This document shows positions 9,493-16,925 of a DNA stretch of 42,876 nucleotides, piece after piece. The first letter of the stretch is position 1. Each line of letters opens with the position of its first letter. The DNA comes from Bacillota bacterium (GTDB taxonomy: Bacteria > Bacillota > Clostridia > Acetivibrionales > DSM-1351), in the NCBI GenBank assembly GCA_023397905.1, contig JAEWSZ010000097.1:1-42876 (forward strand), read 5' to 3'. A model generated the notes under the pieces. The model worked only from the letters and a program-made list of their open reading frames with translations. It was not told the DNA's origin and did no database searches. A program made the translations under genes and the position numbers.

Positions 9493-10059
9493 ATGGAAAA
9501 TATATCTGAAGTAAAGGTAAGTTTTAACGGGATTAATGGCAATTTAGTCGGAGAAGCTGTTTCCGAATCTAAAAGAATATTATCTGATTTACATGGGATT
9601 TTTGAGGATGATGCAGCATTCGGCAAAATGGACCAGGATACACTTGTTTATAGGGTTCAGTGCCATTTTGCAGAGCAAGAAGGTAAAGTGGGTGGGTTAT
9701 TCTTTGGAACAAGCTACGTATATCCGGGAGCTGTAGGTAATGAATATTTTATGACTAAAGGACATTTTCATTCAAAGATAGATACTGCCGAATATTATTG
9801 GTGTATTGAGGGTGAAGGTGTATTGATTTTGATGGATGAGAATAGGAATTGTTGGGCTGAGAAAATGACCAAGGGCTCATTACATTATATTCCGGGTAAA
9901 GTAGCACATAGAATTGCCAATACCGGAGAAAACATTCTAACTGTAGGTGCCTGCTGGCCATCAGATGCCGGACATGATTATGCAGCGATTAAAGAAACTG
10001 GTTTTTCATCAAGGCTGAAAAATGTTAATGGTGTTCCAACTCTTATACCAGCTGAATAA
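9493..10059 (+). CDS. Cupin-type (archaeal-type) glucose-6-phosphate isomerase
   Basis: A 188-residue metal-dependent isomerase predicted to interconvert glucose-6-phosphate and fructose-6-phosphate. It has the single-domain cupin fold of the Pyrococcus-type enzyme. The metal ligands are visible: H91 and H93 (KGHFHSK), E100 and H139 (PGKVAHRI). Their spacing equals that of the Pyrococcus furiosus enzyme (His88, His90, Glu97, His136). The ATG at 9493 follows AGGGTGAT. It sits between the GH3 gene and the ROK kinase, fitting entry of released glucose into glycolysis. A rarer aldose phosphate cannot be excluded. Confidence 0.85.
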   Translation: MENISEVKVSFNGINGNLVGEAVSESKRILSDLHGIFEDDAAFGKMDQDTLVYRVQCHFAEQEGKVGGLFFGTSYVYPGAVGNEYFMTKGHFHSKIDTAEYYWCIEGEGVLILMDENRNCWAEKMTKGSLHYIPGKVAHRIANTGENILTVGACWPSDAGHDYAAIKETGFSSRLKNVNGVPTLIPAE

Positions 10060-10085
10060 ACATTGAAGAAAAGTGGTGAAGGCAA

Positions 10086-11045
10086 ATGATTTCAATTGCT
10101 TGCGATTTTGGTGGAACAAACATTAAAATAGGTATTCTTAAGGATGGAAAAGTAGTTAGAAAAAGCTCAATAGAGGCCTTTTCCCATATGGGTATAGAAT
10201 ATCAACTCAAGAATGTAGAAGTAGAAATCAAAAAGCTGTTGCAGGATAGCAATTATGAATTGCAGGATTGTAGTGGTATAGGCATTGCTATTCCAGGCTT
10301 GGTTGACAATAAAGAAAAAAGAGTTCTGTCCATAAATGAAAAGTATAAGGATGCTGAAACCTTTGAATTTAAGGAATGGGCAGAAGTGAAGTTGGGATTA
10401 CCTTTAGTAATGGATAATGATGCAAATCTCGCATTACTGGGTGAAACTAAAGCTGGATGCGCCAAAGGCTCTGAAGATGCAGTTTTGATGATTTTGGGTA
10501 CTGGGATAGGAACTGCTGCTGTTATAAATGGAAAGCTATTAAGAGGTAAGCACTATCAGGCAGGCTGTTTGGGAGGACATTTTATAACAAAGGTTAATGG
10601 GAAAAAATGCACCTGCGGAAGTATAGGTTGTATAGAAGCACAGATAGGTTCTTGGGCTATACCTGACGAAGCAGCATCCTTTAAAGAATTTCCAGGGAGT
10701 ATGCTGGCAAAGTGTGAATTGATTGATGTAAAAAATGTAATTCTTTGTATGGATAAGGGTGATACGTTTGCAAGTGCGTTCTTCAATCACCTGATAGATA
10801 ATTGGAGTGCAGCAGTAGTAAACCTTATCCATGCTTATGATCCGGAGGTAATAATACTAAGCGGAGGAATAATGAAGGCTGGCAATAAAATTCTGAAACC
10901 CTTAAGTGAAAAGGTCTGGCAAATGGCATGGACACCTTGGGGGAAAGTACAGTTTTTACTGGCAGAAGATCCTGATACTTCAGTATTATTAGGAATTGAA
11001 TACCTTTTGAAGGAGGCAATTTTAAATGAGAACGCCCAATTATGA
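10086..11045 (+). CDS. ROK-family sugar kinase, glucokinase-like
   Basis: A 319-residue cytoplasmic kinase predicted to phosphorylate the hexose released by the neighbouring glycosidases. It has the N-terminal ATP motif ACDFGGTNIKIG, the catalytic Asp D112 in MDNDANLALLGE, the phosphate motif LGTGIGTAAV and the ROK zinc motif CTCGSIGCIEA. AGTGGTGAAGG precedes the ATG. It overlaps the next gene by 20 bases. Glucose is most likely given the flanking isomerases; mannose, allose or N-acetyl sugars are alternatives within the ROK family. Confidence 0.9.
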   Translation: MISIACDFGGTNIKIGILKDGKVVRKSSIEAFSHMGIEYQLKNVEVEIKKLLQDSNYELQDCSGIGIAIPGLVDNKEKRVLSINEKYKDAETFEFKEWAEVKLGLPLVMDNDANLALLGETKAGCAKGSEDAVLMILGTGIGTAAVINGKLLRGKHYQAGCLGGHFITKVNGKKCTCGSIGCIEAQIGSWAIPDEAASFKEFPGSMLAKCELIDVKNVILCMDKGDTFASAFFNHLIDNWSAAVVNLIHAYDPEVIILSGGIMKAGNKILKPLSEKVWQMAWTPWGKVQFLLAEDPDTSVLLGIEYLLKEAILNENAQL

Positions 11046-12777
11046 TAAATATCCCTATGTTGAGGTCAAGGGTTATGAAGATAACGCATGGAGTGAATAT
11101 AAAAATATAATAGATGAATTAAATAAAAAAATTAATACTATGGGAAGAAAAAATGTTGTTGTAACAGTTGATTGCTATCCAGGCGTAAAGGAGCAGGAGG
11201 TCTTGACTGCTTTGCTCGAAGGCATAAAACCATCATTGCTTATTAAGTCAGAGGAGGCTGCCTTCTCAGGTGATAAAATCACAAATATGATTTCCAGAAA
11301 TCTGACTGATGACAGGGTGTTTGGTGTATTATCCTGCCATAATCTTGAAGAGTTCTTCGATACTGATAGGATAAATCAGTTTAGAGTACAAATTAAAGAA
11401 AATCAGGGTATTACATTAATTTACGGAGTGGGTGCTGTTCTGATAGATAAAGGTGACGTTTTAGTATTTGCTGACTTGGCGAGATGGGAAATTCAACAGA
11501 GGTACAGAAGAAAAGAACTGGCAAATTGGCAGCTGGACAATTACGACGAGGATATATTAAGAAAGTACAAAAGAGCCTTTTTTGTTGAATGGAGAGTTGC
11601 AGACAGGCACAAAAAGAAATTATTCGAAGAAATAGATTACTTGTTGGATACAAATGTTTATGATGAGCCAAAGCTGATAACAGGTGAAGCTTTGTGTCAA
11701 GGCTTGAAAAATACCGTTACAAGACCGTTCAGAGTTGTACCTTTCTTTGATCCGGGAGTTTGGGGCGGACAGTGGATGAAAGAGGTATGTGAGCTTAATA
11801 ATGAAGTTGAAAATTATGCCTGGTGTTTCGATTGTGTCCCGGAGGAGAACAGCTTATATTTAAAATACGGAGATATTATAGTTGAAATTCCATCGATAAA
11901 TGCAGTCTTATATCAACCAAAAACTTTATTAGGGGACAAGGTACATGCAAGGTTTGGAGCTGAGTTTCCTATCAGATTTGATTTCCTAGATACTATGGGA
12001 GGGCAGAATCTCAGCCTGCAAGTACACCCATTAACAGAATATATCCAAGAAAATTTTGGGATGCATTATACTCAGGATGAGAGCTACTATATTCTGGATG
12101 CAAAAGAAGAAGTAGATGTGTTTATTGGTTTAAAAGAAGGAATAGATAAAGTTGAAATGATAGATGATCTTCGACGTGCTCAGAGAGGTGAGATTTCATT
12201 TCCTGATGAGAAATATGTAAATAGATTTCCTGCTAAAAAGCATGATCACTTTCTGATTCCTGCTGGAACAGTTCATTGTTCAGGCGCAAACAGTATGGTA
12301 CTTGAGATAAGCGCTACTCCTTATATATTTACCTTTAAGCTTTGGGATTGGGATAGAATCGGGTTGGATGGGCTCCCAAGGCCAGTTCACATCGAACATG
12401 GTAAGGAAGTAATACAATGGGACAGAACTACAGAGTGGGTAAAAGAAAATCTAGTAAACAGAGTGGAAGCAATTGAAGAAGGAAATGGTTGGAGAGAAGA
12501 AAGAACAGGACTTCACGAGAGAGAGTTTATTGAAACAAGAAGACATTGGTTTACAAAAACAGTTATGCATGACACCAATGGCGGAGTTCAGGTGTTAAAT
12601 CTCGTTGAAGGTGAAGAGGCAATAGTAGAAAGTCCGGATAACTCCTTCGAGCCCTTCATAGTTCACTATGCAGAGACCTTCATTGTACCTGCCGCTGTTG
12701 GAAAATATACAATAAGTCCTTATGGCAAAAGTGAAGGTAAAGAAATTGCAACATTAAAAGCCTATGTGCGAGTTTAA
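11026..12777 (+). CDS. Class I mannose-6-phosphate isomerase with an N-terminal kinase-like domain
   Basis: A 583-residue, two-part protein. The C-terminal part (about 220-583) is a class I phosphomannose isomerase with zinc-site motifs Q332-V-H334-P and H408...H417 (HFLIPAGTVHCSG), expected to interconvert mannose-6-phosphate and fructose-6-phosphate. The N-terminal about 200 residues resemble the core of a uridine-kinase-like P-loop protein (NVVVTVDCYPGV, then LIYGVGAVLI, DLARWEIQQRYR), but the loop lacks the GxxGxGK(S/T) pattern, so ATP binding is doubtful. AAGGAGG precedes the ATG, which lies inside the end of the ROK gene. The isomerase call is firm; the N-terminal assignment is inference. 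Confidence 0.85.
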   Translation: MRTPNYDKYPYVEVKGYEDNAWSEYKNIIDELNKKINTMGRKNVVVTVDCYPGVKEQEVLTALLEGIKPSLLIKSEEAAFSGDKITNMISRNLTDDRVFGVLSCHNLEEFFDTDRINQFRVQIKENQGITLIYGVGAVLIDKGDVLVFADLARWEIQQRYRRKELANWQLDNYDEDILRKYKRAFFVEWRVADRHKKKLFEEIDYLLDTNVYDEPKLITGEALCQGLKNTVTRPFRVVPFFDPGVWGGQWMKEVCELNNEVENYAWCFDCVPEENSLYLKYGDIIVEIPSINAVLYQPKTLLGDKVHARFGAEFPIRFDFLDTMGGQNLSLQVHPLTEYIQENFGMHYTQDESYYILDAKEEVDVFIGLKEGIDKVEMIDDLRRAQRGEISFPDEKYVNRFPAKKHDHFLIPAGTVHCSGANSMVLEISATPYIFTFKLWDWDRIGLDGLPRPVHIEHGKEVIQWDRTTEWVKENLVNRVEAIEEGNGWREERTGLHEREFIETRRHWFTKTVMHDTNGGVQVLNLVEGEEAIVESPDNSFEPFIVHYAETFIVPAAVGKYTISPYGKSEGKEIATLKAYVRV

Positions 12778-12790
12778 AGGGGGATTTGAA

Positions 12791-13567
12791 ATGAATTTTT
12801 ACCCGGGATTTGACATAAAACCTACAGAAAATCCAATGGGTTTTGAATATGGTGAAGGCTGCTTCGGCCCGGCCGTGGAAAATAGACGCCTTGATGATAT
12901 CAGAAAAAGCCTGAAAGATCCAATGTGTAATGGGCCTGAAATTGTCTATTCTATAGCGATGGATGTTGGAAAAGCTATACACAAAGAGGCAATGGAACAG
13001 AGAAGTTTACTGTTTGGAGTTGTGACTTATGCAAAGGGAAGTCTGGGTAATGAACCTGTGAGAAGCCAGGGTCATATTCACAAGGTATCCAGCAGCGGTT
13101 GGTCTACTCCGGAAATATATGAAATATGGTCTGGTAAGGCAGTGATATATATGCAGGAAACAGCAAAGGATAATCCGGGAAGATGTTTCGCAGTTCTTGC
13201 AGAACCGGGAGATGTGGTAATAGTTCCACCCTATTGGGCACATGCAACTATTAGTGCGGATCCGGAACAACCTTTGACCTTTGGAGCCTGGTGTGAAAGA
13301 GATTATGGGTTCGAATATGAAGACGTCAGAGCCCATAATGGACTTGCCTGGTATCCCATGCTGGAAAAAAATAATTTGCTTAAATGGCAGGCTAATGATA
13401 GCTATATAAAGTCAGAATTAATTGTAAAGAAGCCTGGTGATTATGCAGTACTTGGGATTAAAAAGGGCGTACCAATATATACCCAGTTTGAAGAAAATAA
13501 TGACTTATTTCAGTTTGTTTCTCAGCCAGAATTATGTAAAGATATTTGGCTGGATTTTGTACCTTAA
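12791..13567 (+). CDS. Second cupin-type glucose-6-phosphate isomerase-like protein
   Basis: A 258-residue protein of the same cupin isomerase family as the gene at 9493 but longer. It has H95-I-H97 (SQGHIHKV), a glutamate at about 108 (TPEIYEIWSGKAV) and H151 (VPPYWAHATI) as likely metal ligands. Four residues more separate the second His from the Glu than in the paralogue, so the active-site rim differs. The ATG at 12791 follows AAAGGGGG. Either it is a redundant glucose-6-phosphate isomerase or it acts on a different sugar phosphate. Confidence 0.78.
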   Translation: MNFYPGFDIKPTENPMGFEYGEGCFGPAVENRRLDDIRKSLKDPMCNGPEIVYSIAMDVGKAIHKEAMEQRSLLFGVVTYAKGSLGNEPVRSQGHIHKVSSSGWSTPEIYEIWSGKAVIYMQETAKDNPGRCFAVLAEPGDVVIVPPYWAHATISADPEQPLTFGAWCERDYGFEYEDVRAHNGLAWYPMLEKNNLLKWQANDSYIKSELIVKKPGDYAVLGIKKGVPIYTQFEENNDLFQFVSQPELCKDIWLDFVP

Positions 13568-13640
13568 AGCATTATCAAAAAAATACAAGTGTTTTTTATT
13601 ACTATGTAACCACGTGCATAGCACGTAGATGGGAGATAAT

Positions 13641-14726
13641 ATGGCAGAATTAAAAGTTGATAAAAAATTAGCTATAGCAATGTGGGATTTTTCCTGGCTT
13701 GAAAGGCGATGGGATGGTGCCGGATATGAGGATTGGGATAAGATTCTTGAAGAATTAAAGGAAAGAGGCTACGATGCAGTAAGAATAGATGTATACCCTC
13801 ATCTGCTCCATACAGATCCGGATAAAGAGTGGACGCTCTTGCCAGTATGGTATTATCAAACTTGGGGAAGTCCTGCAATTAATAAAGTAACAGTAAAAGA
13901 AAATTTGAAAGAATTTTTAACTAAATGCAAAGAACATGGTCTAAAGGTTGGACTTTCTACTTGGTTCAGAGTTGATGAAGATAACGTTGTTATGAATATA
14001 AAGACGCCAGAGGATCATGCTGCAGTCTGGAAAACAACTCTTGATTTTATAGCTGGATGGGGATTGCTGGATAACATATTGTATGTGGATTTATGTAATG
14101 AATTCCCACTGAACGTTTGGGCGCCATTTCTTGAGCCTGTATTGGGTACGGCTGAACCGGAAAGAAGACAAAAGGAAATATTTGACTGGATGAGGGTATC
14201 TATTGAAGAACTAAGAAAATCTTATAATAATATACCATTGTGCTATTCTTTCACTGGGTTATTTGATGATCCTGATGAAGATATATCTTTTATGGACTTG
14301 CTGGAACTTCATATTTGGATGGCCTCAACAGATGAATACTATGAGATGGTTGGATATAATTACGAAAGGTATGAATTAAAGGGCTACGAAAACATAGTTT
14401 TAAACGCAGAAAGAGTATATAAGGAAAGACCGGAATATTGGAAAAACTGCTTGAAAGAAGCCATTGAAAAAGCAGCAAAATGGTCTAAAAAATCTGGAAA
14501 ACCAATAATAACAACCGAATGTTGGGGCGTTGTAGATTATAAGGACTGGCCATTACTTAAATGGGATTGGGTTAAAGAACTTTGTGAATTTGGTGTAGAA
14601 GAAGCCGTGAAGACCGGGAAATGGGCTGCAATGGCTACCAGCAACTTCTGTGGACCACAATTTGCAGGAATGTGGCCTGATATAGAGTGGCATAAAAGAT
14701 TGACAGATCTGATTCACAACTCTTAA
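13641..14726 (+). CDS. Cellulase-like TIM-barrel glycoside hydrolase, cytoplasmic
   Basis: A 361-residue (beta/alpha)8 protein of the clan GH-A cellulase-like group. The likely acid/base is E154 (YVDLCNEFPL) and the likely nucleophile E293 (PIITTECWGVVDY), at the ends of strands 4 and 7. N-terminal WDFSWLERRW and the W-rich end (WAAMATSNFCG) line the cleft. No signal peptide is present, so it probably acts on imported oligosaccharides along with the GH3 enzyme. The ATG at 13641 has GGGAG five bases upstream; the ATG at 13629 would place that motif inside the gene. Specificity is unknown. Confidence 0.78.
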   Translation: MAELKVDKKLAIAMWDFSWLERRWDGAGYEDWDKILEELKERGYDAVRIDVYPHLLHTDPDKEWTLLPVWYYQTWGSPAINKVTVKENLKEFLTKCKEHGLKVGLSTWFRVDEDNVVMNIKTPEDHAAVWKTTLDFIAGWGLLDNILYVDLCNEFPLNVWAPFLEPVLGTAEPERRQKEIFDWMRVSIEELRKSYNNIPLCYSFTGLFDDPDEDISFMDLLELHIWMASTDEYYEMVGYNYERYELKGYENIVLNAERVYKERPEYWKNCLKEAIEKAAKWSKKSGKPIITTECWGVVDYKDWPLLKWDWVKELCEFGVEEAVKTGKWAAMATSNFCGPQFAGMWPDIEWHKRLTDLIHNS

Positions 14727-14827
14727 ATTGGCCTGACGATTTAGAATATAGTCTGTAAAAGAAGCTATAAAACCTTTCTAAAAAATTAAACAAGAAACCT
14801 TATAAAGTATTATTCAAGGAGGAGTAA

Positions 14828-15994
14828 ATGAAGAAACGTGTGCAGTTTGTCTTGTACATGGGCTTTTTTACCTTAGGACTAATTTTGAGTATAAGTGGCC
14901 CCATGATTTCAACAATTAGGCTTGATATAAATATGAGTTACAGCCAAGTCGGACTGATTTTATCAGGATATTCTATTGGAGTGCTGCTAATTGCTTTGGT
15001 TGGGGGTTACTTAGCAGATAAATATGGTAAAAAGCCTTTTTTAATTATAGGAGGAATTATATTAGCAATTGGATTATTAGGATGTATGGTGTCAAACAGC
15101 TTTGCACTTCTGATGGCAAGTACAACTTTTGCCGGAATTGGATTCGGCATTTATGAAATAGGTATAAATGCGCTGTGCTCAGATTACAATGACTCTAATA
15201 AAGGGTCTGCAATGAGTTTGCTGCACCTTACTTCGGGTATAGGTGCAATTATTGGACCTTTTGTAGTTACTTTATGCCTGGATTTATTAAAAAGCTGGCG
15301 TATTGTATATGGGATATTAGCCGTATTTCCTATTATAGTAACTTTAATATTGTGGCAAGTAAATATTGATAAGAAAATATCAAACAATTCAAACAATAAT
15401 GTAAAACATAGGTTACCTTTAGATAATAAGTTTTTATGGATATCAGGTATTTTTTGTTTTGTTTATGTTGGGATTGAAAGTACTGCATCCGGTTGGCTCC
15501 CGACTTATTGGCAATATATTTCTCCCAAAAGTTTAATTTCAGCATCATTTGTATCAATTATATTCTGGAGCTCGGTAACAGCAGGAAGACTGGTTTCAGG
15601 AAAAATTGCTGATAAGGTAGGATTTACAAAGTTCATTGTTTTTGCTTCATTGGGGACTATGGTATTAGCAATAAGTTGGGTAATAGTACCTTTTAAGATA
15701 TTTACAATCATTGCAATACTTTTATTAGGGGGATTTCTTTCAGGTATTTTCCCAATAATTATGGCTTCAGTTACAACTCGATTTTCCAGCATTTCAGCAG
15801 AGGTAAGTTCATTTGTTGTAATAATTGGTTACTTAGGAGGCTTTTTTATGCCTTTAGTCATCGGAAATTCAATAGATTTTGTGGGCATTGCAAAGATTCC
15901 ACTTTTTGTTTGTGGACTTTCGTTGCTATTATTTGTTTGTGCTAATTTAGTGAAAAAATTTGAAAGTTTAGCTGGCAGAAATTTCGATGGCTAA
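14828..15994 (+). CDS. Major facilitator superfamily permease
   Basis: A 388-residue protein with about 12 hydrophobic segments and the MFS signature between TM2 and TM3 (GGYLADKYGKKP), with a related motif in the second half (GKIADKVGF). AAGGAGGAG is ideally placed before the ATG. The general pattern resembles fucose-permease-like sugar transporters, but the substrate cannot be assigned. It follows the glycosidase gene after about 100 bases and may belong to the same operon or be separately expressed. The IS66 scar begins just downstream. Confidence 0.85.
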   Translation: MKKRVQFVLYMGFFTLGLILSISGPMISTIRLDINMSYSQVGLILSGYSIGVLLIALVGGYLADKYGKKPFLIIGGIILAIGLLGCMVSNSFALLMASTTFAGIGFGIYEIGINALCSDYNDSNKGSAMSLLHLTSGIGAIIGPFVVTLCLDLLKSWRIVYGILAVFPIIVTLILWQVNIDKKISNNSNNNVKHRLPLDNKFLWISGIFCFVYVGIESTASGWLPTYWQYISPKSLISASFVSIIFWSSVTAGRLVSGKIADKVGFTKFIVFASLGTMVLAISWVIVPFKIFTIIAILLLGGFLSGIFPIIMASVTTRFSSISAEVSSFVVIIGYLGGFFMPLVIGNSIDFVGIAKIPLFVCGLSLLLFVCANLVKKFESLAGRNFDG

Positions 15995-16033
15995 TGGGAG
16001 GGCTGGAAATAAAGCAAAAAGGTGCACCTTTAA

Positions 16034-16375
16034 AATACAATCAAGAAGCTACAAATTCAGGTGAACAACCTTACTGAGAAGATATTACTTCTCCGCAAAG
16101 AAAAGTTTGGTTCATTTAGCGAGAAGACGCCTAAGGATGAAATCGTTGGACAGAATGGAGAATTATTTTCTTGACGGAAGAGGTTCTCTATCAAATAATG
16201 CAGCTGAAAATGTCGTCCGTCCTTTTACAGTCGGACGTGAGAACTGGCTGTTTGCAGATACCCCGAAAGGGATTCTACATCAGCGGCTGGATATAGTATC
16301 ATCAAGACCGCAAAAGCAAATGATCTTAAAAATTGACTTGTCTTTACTTAAAACATTCTTCCTCCTCAAATCGAG
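16034..16375 (+). pseudogene. IS66-family transposase (TnpC) remnant with large internal deletion
   Basis: Two parts of an IS66 TnpC are joined out of frame. The first part (about 16034-16166) reads LTEKILLLRKEKFGSFSEKT and ends EIVGQNGELFS, the usual N-terminal region. The second (about 16141-16300) reads MENYFLDGRGSLSNNAAENV and then RPFTVGRENWLFADTPKG, the usual C-terminal region. The middle of the gene, with the zinc-binding and catalytic segments, is missing. Beyond 16290 the tail (AGYSIIKTAKANDLK) continues only in another frame and breaks again. No terminal inverted repeats or tnpA/tnpB were found. It is inactive. Confidence 0.8.
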
Positions 16376-16419
16376 GAAATACTTGATCATACAAAAATGA
16401 TATATCCATACCAATACAT

Positions 16420-16536
16420 TCGGCCGCATAAAAAATACCGCCGCGCAGCCATGCTGCTGAATCCGCAGCTCATTTTTCCCGTATATTCAAAAAGGAGATG
16501 GACCTTAAGCCCCGGGAATACAGGGGCAGCATATAA
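16420..16536 (+). pseudogene. Degenerate 3' end of an AraC-type response-regulator gene
   Basis: This reads AAESAAHFSRIFKKEMDLKP then REYRGSI and a stop, matching the last about 30 residues of the intact regulator at 21101-22369 (ESAAHFSRIFKKEMGVTPQE, YRDT). Just upstream the DNA still matches (AAATACCGCCGCGCAG versus AAATATCGCCGCGCAG), but small indels break the frame. Only the tail of the second helix-turn-helix remains, so it is non-functional. Confidence 0.82.
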
Positions 16537-16645
16537 GTAGTAAAAAAAAAGCAAGGAATGTAAAAAAGGTATTATATACAAGACATTCATAAGTCATATA
16601 TAATCATTTACAGAAACTGTATATTTCGTATCTTTATTTTATTAG
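16537..16645 (+). repeat. Relic copy of the leader found upstream of the binding-protein gene at 22490
   Basis: This non-coding stretch aligns nearly without gaps to 22370-22478, the gap between the intact regulator and the Lpl-type binding protein. A run of about 31 bases beginning GCAAGGAATG and ending TATACAA is identical, and the whole is about four-fifths identical by eye. In this copy no binding-protein gene follows. The region 16646-16925 before the GH97 gene shows no gene, only a small TCTGCC/GGCAGA hairpin (16850-16865). Confidence 0.82.
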
Positions 16646-16925
16646 CAAAATTATCATATTATCAAGCATGTCTATATCTGAATCGGTGCCGGCGTTGAAT
16701 TTGTCAGGCGCAATGAACAGCATACTTTAAGCTCCATTACAAGCCTTCAAAAATTGTTCCTGCTTTATATGGTTACTGCTCAAAAGATTCTGAATAGGCT
16801 CTAAGGTGGTGGTGCATATGGTTGGGTAACATGATCCTTGTTATAGGCTTCTGCCTTTTGGCAGACTATGTTATTCAGATATCAGCAGTCAATAAACTCA
16901 ATTACAACTTGAGGAGGATAGTACA

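Noticed and set aside
13612..13626. A 6-bp hairpin ACGTGC-ata-GCACGT before the cellulase-like gene, considered as a terminator or regulatory site.
   Set aside because: The stem is short, no T run follows, and it lies directly before the ribosome site of an expressed gene.
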